From the NCBI GenBank assembly GCA_003218935.1, contig QHPA01000130.1, positions 1-10,810 on the forward strand: a stretch of DNA of 10,810 bases, written 5' to 3'. Numbering within the stretch: the first letter of the stretch is position 1; every line of letters begins with the position of its first letter. This document shows positions 6,497 to 10,810 of this stretch, piece after piece. The notes under the pieces are model-generated. The model was not told where the DNA came from, ran no database searches, and worked only from the letters and a program-made list of their open reading frames with translations. Source of the stretch: Verrucomicrobiota bacterium. GTDB taxonomy: Bacteria; Verrucomicrobiota; Verrucomicrobiia; Limisphaerales; AV2. Position numbers and translations under genes: made by a program.

Positions 6497-8542
6497 TCAG
6501 TCTGCCTCGCACTCGGTCAGCAGCTTCTGATAGGTCTCCCGCGCGTGCTCGTAGTCCTGCTTCGCCTGGTCCATTTCATCAGCCTGGATAAACTTTTGTT
6601 TCTGCGACCAGCACTGGTCCACGCCTTTCAAACACCATTCGGCGCTGCGCTTCGAGGCGCGCACCGGTTTGTCGCCTACCAACACCCAAATCGGGTTCGT
6701 GTGTGACGACGGCAGAATGCGCAGCGCGACCCAACTGCTGCGGTCCACTTTCACGTCGAACGCGACGTCCTGAAGCTTTCCGTCCGCGACAATGGTTTGT
6801 TTCGCGACAGGGTAGCCGTTGACGATCACTTCCACCGGCACTTCGCGCGTGTCGCTGATGCGCGCGCGCTCGATGTCCCAGTAGGGCTTCTGGTTGTAAG
6901 GCCGGTTCCTGATTGCTGGATCAGGTTTTTCGTTCAAACGCGCCGAGACCCGCGCAGTCACATGTACCGTGCCCGGCTGCGCGAGTTTCAATTCACTGCC
7001 GTTCTCGCCCATGGCGGCGTCGTTGACTTTGAACTCAAGCAGGTGACTTTTGCCGTCGCTGACGTAATTGCGCCCGTTGCGGATGCCTTCGCACCAATCG
7101 GCGTAGTTCAGTTTGCCGTCCAGCTTCACGTAGGAACGGCCCAGCCCGACGCGCTCGCCGTAGATGCACGGGAAATCCGTTTCGCCGCTGGCTCGCGTGC
7201 GGAACCCGACGTTGAGCGTGTGATACCAGATGTTCAATTCCCAGACGGAAGGCGTGTCCACCGTGGACATGAAGTCCACCGCCCGCACCGGTTTGCCGTC
7301 CGGGCCGGGCACTTCATGCGTCACGTCCACGATGTATTCGTTGGCGCCGATGCCGTTGAAGGGCGGCACGATGTAGTTCGGCAAATCGTCCGTGTTCGCT
7401 TCCAGTCCCCAACCGGAATGCGCCGGGCCGACCACGGCGCCCTGCTTCCTCGCCCAGCGGAGCGTGTTCAGGCAAAGCGTCGGCCAATGTTTGTCGGAAT
7501 CGCCGCCGGGATAAATCTCCTCCTTGAGCCGCAGCAGGACGAGATGGCCGGAGTTGTGCGATCCGAAGCCGGAGACCTCCACGTCGTAGTGCAGGAGGTA
7601 AGGCCAGATCGAAACTTTGTCGTCTTTGCCGGTGAAAAATTGTTTCTGGTAATCGAAGCACGGCCCCCAGGTCAGATTGCAGCCCACCTTCAGGTCTTCG
7701 CCGCGGCAGTGCCGAAACATGTCCGGAGCGTGGACGCCTTCGCTCGGTTTCGTGTAGTGGGCGCAACCGGCGGCGTGAATGTGATGGTCGCCCGACCACC
7801 AACCGGATTTGGACGGGTCAATCCAACGCTCGAGTTTGAAGGCGATGGTCTGCTTTTTGCCGATCAAGTTCACCGTTTCCGTTTTCGCGACGTATTCCGG
7901 GCCCCGCGTGTATTCGATGCTGTATTCGCCGGGCGGCAGTTTTTCCGTCTCGCCGTCGGCGCGATACACCTGCGGATGAAACGCAAAGTCCGGCGCGAGC
8001 CGCTTGGCTTGTGACGGATAAATGCGGCCCTGGTTGTCCCGGATGATGAACATTGCGGTGGTCGGCTGCCCGTTTTCGTCGAGCACGTGAAAAATCACTT
8101 CGCCGGCCGGCAGACAATCGAACAGCACATCCACATCGTTGCGATAACCGATGTCCTGCGTCCCTTGCCCGACGTTGAACGAAATCTTTCCTTCGCGCTT
8201 GCCCGCGTCGCGGCTATAGAGCTGGATGATCCGGTATTCGAGGCTCAAGCCGCTCAACTGCTCGCGCAACGGCTGCTTGCTGAACATCTGCAAATCGAGC
8301 CACAACTCGGACGGATTCGGTTGCGACGCATCGCCGCGCTTGCGATACACCTTGTCCGACGGCGTCGAGCCCCAGCCGCCTTCATACAGCGAGAGCGCGT
8401 TCGGGCTGATCGCGCGCAGTTCGGCGGTCACGCCGGCTTCGTTGTGGACTTTCACGAGGAATTGTCGCCAGCCTTTTTCGACCAGTTCCGGCTTCGCCGG
8501 TCCCGGCGCGACTTTCACGCGCGATTCCGGATTGATATTCAC
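6497..8542 (-). CDS. CehA/McbA-family metallohydrolase, catalytic body (5' part separated by frameshift)
   Basis: 681 residues from a GTG at 8542. Residues about 1-240 are beta-rich, with a carboxypeptidase-regulatory-like segment (LPAGEVIFHVLDENGQP...LPPGEYSIEYTRG). The PHP-like metal-dependent hydrolase domain follows from about 246: GWWSGDHHIHAAG (247-259) gives the D-H-H-x-H metal ligands, then HYDVEVSGFGSHNSGHL (318-334), VVGPAHSGWGLE (370-381) with His375, and a late GETDFP with Asp455. CehA and McbA, the named members, hydrolyse carbaryl, but most relatives are secreted proteins of unknown substrate. Residues before the GTG (IDKYCLFG) also read as family sequence in this frame, showing that the true protein once continued upstream into the frame of the 8539-8742 fragment. 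As encoded now, the body lacks a signal peptide. It may be a pseudogene, or translated by coupling at the GTGA overlap. Confidence 0.85.
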   Translation of the reverse strand: MNINPESRVKVAPGPAKPELVEKGWRQFLVKVHNEAGVTAELRAISPNALSLYEGGWGSTPSDKVYRKRGDASQPNPSELWLDLQMFSKQPLREQLSGLSLEYRIIQLYSRDAGKREGKISFNVGQGTQDIGYRNDVDVLFDCLPAGEVIFHVLDENGQPTTAMFIIRDNQGRIYPSQAKRLAPDFAFHPQVYRADGETEKLPPGEYSIEYTRGPEYVAKTETVNLIGKKQTIAFKLERWIDPSKSGWWSGDHHIHAAGCAHYTKPSEGVHAPDMFRHCRGEDLKVGCNLTWGPCFDYQKQFFTGKDDKVSIWPYLLHYDVEVSGFGSHNSGHLVLLRLKEEIYPGGDSDKHWPTLCLNTLRWARKQGAVVGPAHSGWGLEANTDDLPNYIVPPFNGIGANEYIVDVTHEVPGPDGKPVRAVDFMSTVDTPSVWELNIWYHTLNVGFRTRASGETDFPCIYGERVGLGRSYVKLDGKLNYADWCEGIRNGRNYVSDGKSHLLEFKVNDAAMGENGSELKLAQPGTVHVTARVSARLNEKPDPAIRNRPYNQKPYWDIERARISDTREVPVEVIVNGYPVAKQTIVADGKLQDVAFDVKVDRSSWVALRILPSSHTNPIWVLVGDKPVRASKRSAEWCLKGVDQCWSQKQKFIQADEMDQAKQDYEHARETYQKLLTECEAD

Positions 8543-8742
8543 GCCGAACAGGCAATACTTGTCAATGGTGTGCCCAGATAATCCGTTGCTTCGATCACTC
8601 GTCGGACCTGCGCGACGAGCGGCTGCAGCTCGGCATTCCTGACGATGGGCAAACGCGGCGCATCACCGGCTGCGACGATCAAGGACATTCCCTGGAGCGC
8701 GCTGAGGAGCGCAGCCTGAATGACAAAACGTTTGTGAATCAT
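8539..8742 (-). pseudogene. signal-peptide fragment of the split CehA/McbA metallohydrolase
   Basis: 67 codons from ATG 8742 (GCGAG upstream as a modest ribosome binding site). MIHKRFVIQAALLSALQGMS is a classic signal peptide ending near LIVAAGDA; LPIVRNAELQPLVAQVRRVI then EATDYLG matches, to my recollection, the mature N-terminus of verrucomicrobial proteins of this family. The frame then shifts into TSIACSA and stops at TGA 8541-8539. The other frame carries IDKYCLFGVNINPES across the same bases and joins the long body. Relatives have a further few dozen residues between the DYLG and CLFG segments, so a small out-of-frame deletion is the likely cause. The stop overlaps the GTG of the body as GTGA. 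Confidence 0.7.
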
Positions 8743-8981
8743 AGTGGGTCTCGCTTTCTTTTCCGGTTTCACTGCTTCTCTTATCAAAGTCAATGGGGCA
8801 ATTATTACAGCACGAATTCCTGAAGCTGCCGCCTCTGGCGCGCTTGATTCGACGATCTCCGTTCCTCGCGCCACCCGTAATCGTCGCCCGGGCCGGCATT
8901 ATCCGACAAGCGAACTGTTTGCCGGCGCGGCGCGAGCGCACTGCGTGAACGGCTCCTCGTGCCCGGTCTGCAATTCGGCCG
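8743..8981. other. intergenic region upstream of the metallohydrolase
   Basis: No supported gene. It is AT-richer near 8755-8815 than its surroundings, as expected for the promoter of the minus-strand metallohydrolase; a TTGACT on the minus strand at 8794-8789 could be a -35 element, but no good -10 follows at the usual distance. Arms GCCGGCA (8892-8898) and TGCCGGC (8920-8926) form a seven-base inverted repeat with a 21-base loop, 56 bp past the end of the cNMP-binding gene, without a T-run. Confidence 0.4.
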
Positions 8982-9713
8982 TCACCGCACCGTGCCAGCC
9001 ACCCGCGCGAAATGGATCGAGTCTTCGTAGCGCCTGGTCAAGGTTCGCACCCGTGACACGATCGACCGGCTTACGGCGTAAAGAAAGGGAGCGGCGAGCG
9101 CGGGCGCCTCGGCGATCAATTTCTCAAAGGCGGCGGTTGAGATTTTGAGCAGGACGCTGTCCTCGTTCGCGACAACATCGACGGAGCGGGGCCCGTGGTC
9201 GAGCAACGAAATCTCTCCGAAAAACTCGCCGATCTGAATTGTGGACAGGATGGATTCTTTCCCCTCGATGATGACGCGGGCGCGCAGTTCTCCTTCCAGG
9301 ACCAGGAACATTGCGTCTCCGTGTTCCCCTTTTCGAACGACATCGCCGAACTGTTTGAATTTGAGAATCTCCATGTACTGCAGAAAAGACTCCAGGTGCT
9401 TGTCGTCCATGTCGGCGAAGACCTTCATTCGCCGCAGGGAGCCCGGTTTGATGCCGTGGCTCGCGGCCGACGCGGGTCGGGGTTCCGGTCCGCCAACCGC
9501 AGCGCCTGCGCTTTGCGATTGAAAGAACATCTTCAATTCGGGAATTTTTGCCGCCTTTTGCCACGAGCGCTCTGCCTCGAGAAACACCCACGCATCTGCA
9601 GTGACCCTTTCCTCCTTGATCCAGGACACCAGACTCGGCAGTCCGACCGGTCCATACGCGATGTTATCCGCGCCCCACACTCGATAGACAGGCTCGATAT
9701 CGTCGTTTTGCAT
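8982..9713 (-). CDS. GYF_2 domain plus cyclic nucleotide-binding domain protein
   Basis: 243 residues from ATG 9713. Residues 9-64 form a GYF_2 (DUF4339-like) domain, YRVWGADNIAYGPVGLPSLVSWI to the W-Q-KAAKIPELK segment, a fold thought to bind proline-rich peptides. After an Ala/Gly/Pro linker (66-90), residues 97-215 are a cNMP-binding domain of the CRP/PKA-regulatory type: GD-V-RKGEHGDAMFLVLEGEL, then the phosphate-binding cassette FGEISLLDHGPRS (165-177) with Glu167 and Arg176, the two residues that normally hold the ribose and cyclic phosphate. No helix-turn-helix, kinase or channel follows; the last 25 residues are a short basic helix. It is probably a cytoplasmic cAMP- or cGMP-responsive adaptor. 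It lies 73 bp downstream of the serine hydrolase gene. The ribosome binding site is weak. Confidence 0.87.
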   Translation of the reverse strand: MQNDDIEPVYRVWGADNIAYGPVGLPSLVSWIKEERVTADAWVFLEAERSWQKAAKIPELKMFFQSQSAGAAVGGPEPRPASAASHGIKPGSLRRMKVFADMDDKHLESFLQYMEILKFKQFGDVVRKGEHGDAMFLVLEGELRARVIIEGKESILSTIQIGEFFGEISLLDHGPRSVDVVANEDSVLLKISTAAFEKLIAEAPALAAPFLYAVSRSIVSRVRTLTRRYEDSIHFARVAGTVR

Positions 9714-9749
9714 AGGCTTACCGAATCAAGAGCCTTGCGAGACAACCTC

Positions 9750-9762
9750 GGCTTGACAAGCC
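9750..9762. repeat. short palindrome in the hydrolase / cNMP gene spacer
   Basis: GGCTTG-A-CAAGCC, six-base arms around one base. It lies in the 73-bp gap between the serine hydrolase stop and the cNMP-protein start, 37-49 bp before the latter. It could be an operator for a dimeric regulator or a weak transcript hairpin; no T-run follows. Confidence 0.3.
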
Positions 9763-9786
9763 TAAAGGAGAGAAGCCGCTTTGTGC

Positions 9787-10810
9787 CTATCGATATTGCG
9801 GGAACAGATCAAACTTCGGCCACTCAGCCACCGCGTTCGCCGCGCGGTGGAGCGCGGGATCAATTTCACTGTCCGGCAGTTTGTCGTCGTCCGAACGCTG
9901 GTTGAACAGCACGGCCCAACTGATGCCGTCCCAGCGCCGCACCAGCAACGTGTAGGTTCCCGGCAAACTGCCGGTGTGCCAGTAATTGGCCCTGCCTTCT
10001 TTGCCCACCGGACGAACCAGCCACCCGCAACCGTAGTAATGATCTTTCAGCGAGCTGTCTTGGTTCCGCGAAACCGGCGGCTGCGGCGGAGCGTGCATGG
10101 TTCGAATCGTTTCCGGTCTCAGCAACGGGCAGCGCTCCGGATCGTGGAGCACAGCGGCAAAGCGAGCGAGATCAACCGCAGATGCAATCCAGCCGCCATG
10201 CGCGTCCATGGACTCCAGACAAAAGCCGCCATAGGGCCACGGGACTCTCCCGGGGAACGCGCGCTGCTTGCGTACATCAGTGGGCGGCTCGCCGACTGAA
10301 TCCTTGGCCGAGGAAACGACGGAACTCAGGACAGCGGCTGTTTCAGACTGACGTGAGTCCTCCTGGACGCGGCGCGCCGCCGCGTCCGACCCGCCAGCAG
10401 CGTGTCCTCTCCGCTCGAAGGACGCGTTCGCCGGACTATCGAAGACGCTATCCGCTGTTTCCTCGCGCGGCAGGTAGTACCGGACTTCGCCCTCCGCCCG
10501 TTTGCCTTCGAGCGACGCGCCGATGCGCATCCGCTTGATTCCAATCGGCGCGAGCACATTGTCTTGAACGAATTTCTCGTAGCTCATGCCTGCGATCTTC
10601 TCGATGACGCGCCCCAAAACACAGTAGCCGAAGTTCGAGTAGGCGTAACGCGCGCCGGGATCGAAATCCAGCGGCTGGCCGAGCATGTAGTGGATGACCT
10701 CGCGCGGTCCGGGCGGACTCGCGATGCCAAGCTCTTTTGCGATCTGTCGCGAGCGAAACATCGGATCGAAACTCTTGTCGCGGTCCCAGCCGCCGGTGTG
10801 TTGAAGCAGT
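9787..10810 (-). CDS. serine hydrolase, class C beta-lactamase fold, N-terminus cut by window edge
   Basis: The frame is open to base 10810, reading LLQHTGGWDRDKSFDPMFR just before the first in-window Met (10761), a hallmark stretch of the beta-lactamase/penicillin-binding-like serine hydrolase family. At least 340 residues are present; the catalytic SxxK motif lies before the window. YAYSNFGY (around 10644-10621) supplies the Y-x-N motif and WHTGSLPG (around 9981-9958) the H/KTG motif. Family members include esterases, D-aminopeptidases and peptidoglycan-acting enzymes; substrate cannot be told. Between YYLPRE and VPWPYGG is an extra stretch of about 62 residues (10252-10437), rich in Ala, Arg, Ser and Glu, absent in relatives as I remember them; it keeps the frame open. 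Relatives pass straight from a SVFP-like to a VPWPYG-like segment. The WIASAVDLARFA region after it is normal. Confidence 0.88.
   Translation of the reverse strand, partial: LLQHTGGWDRDKSFDPMFRSRQIAKELGIASPPGPREVIHYMLGQPLDFDPGARYAYSNFGYCVLGRVIEKIAGMSYEKFVQDNVLAPIGIKRMRIGASLEGKRAEGEVRYYLPREETADSVFDSPANASFERRGHAAGGSDAAARRVQEDSRQSETAAVLSSVVSSAKDSVGEPPTDVRKQRAFPGRVPWPYGGFCLESMDAHGGWIASAVDLARFAAVLHDPERCPLLRPETIRTMHAPPQPPVSRNQDSSLKDHYYGCGWLVRPVGKEGRANYWHTGSLPGTYTLLVRRWDGISWAVLFNQRSDDDKLPDSEIDPALHRAANAVAEWPKFDLFPQYR
10252..10437 (-). repeat. candidate in-frame inserted element within the serine hydrolase
   Basis: About 186 bp encoding a low-complexity, probably disordered segment (residues about 109-170 counting from the Met at 10761) that interrupts an otherwise ordinary hydrolase. 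It contains a perfect 8-bp stem (10365-10372 GGACGCGG with 10380-10387 CCGCGTCC) and a near-palindrome GACTGACGTGAGTC (10346-10359). Palindrome content plus frame preservation resembles dispersed palindromic elements that insert in coding genes, such as those of Rickettsia. Boundaries are estimated from family expectation, not from target duplications, which I do not see. Confidence 0.4.
10365..10387. repeat. perfect hairpin inside the hydrolase insert
   Basis: Arms GGACGCGG (10365-10372) and CCGCGTCC (10380-10387) with a seven-base loop CGCGCCG. It lies near the centre of the inserted segment of the serine hydrolase gene. Confidence 0.5.

Noticed and set aside
6797..8014. 405-codon plus-strand open frame
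   Set aside because: Antisense shadow of the CehA/McbA metallohydrolase; composition is Val/Arg/His-rich and no motif is visible.
9195..9905. 236-codon plus-strand open frame
   Set aside because: Antisense to the GYF_2/cNMP protein and the end of the serine hydrolase; no domain visible.

Overview
The window is about 10.8 kb of GC-rich bacterial DNA, and every gene I can support lies on the minus strand, so the biological reading order runs from high to low coordinates. The gene set suggests a member of the Verrucomicrobiota, probably a Pedosphaera/Limisphaera-like lineage. It includes a Ser/Thr kinase with an N-terminal zinc ribbon beside a Planctomycetes/Verrucomicrobia-style sigma factor, a large CehA/McbA metallohydrolase, a membrane-anchored HEAT-repeat protein, a GYF_2 plus cyclic-nucleotide-binding protein, and a compact tyrosine recombinase of a type I associate with this phylum. 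The assignment is inferred from family content, not from a marker gene.

Layout in transcription order. (1) 10810-9787: a class C beta-lactamase-fold serine hydrolase, cut by the window edge, with an unusual in-frame insert of about 62 residues. (2) 9713-8982: a GYF_2 + cNMP-binding protein. (3) 8742-6497: a CehA/McbA metallohydrolase split by a frameshift into a short signal-peptide fragment and a long catalytic body that overlap by GTGA. (4) 6436-5447: a lipid- or membrane-anchored type HEAT-repeat protein, 60 bp downstream. (5) 5364-4974: remains of a two-gene module with a small conserved protein and an AbiEii-like nucleotidyltransferase whose reading frame stops just after its DxD motif. 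(6) 4977-4225: a sigma-70/ECF-like factor with a TTG start, overlapping the remnant. (7) 4086-3838: a small double-CxxC zinc-ribbon protein. (8) 3764-1635: a Ser/Thr protein kinase with about five membrane spans. (9) 1589-1059: a macrodomain ADP-ribose hydrolase of the YmdB type. (10) 829-1: a tyrosine recombinase, C-terminus outside the window.

The sigma factor, zinc-ribbon protein and membrane kinase plausibly form one signalling cassette, a pairing common in Planctomycetes and Verrucomicrobiota. The rest is a mixture of housekeeping-type signalling and hydrolase genes with several scars: a frameshift, a truncated nucleotidyltransferase, an in-frame insertion and REP-like palindromes. I see no tRNA, rRNA, CRISPR array or complete insertion sequence. 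I do not find convincing evidence of a wholly new system. The most noteworthy points are the hydrolase insert, the split metallohydrolase, the recombinase lacking its first catalytic arginine, and the remnant/sigma junction.
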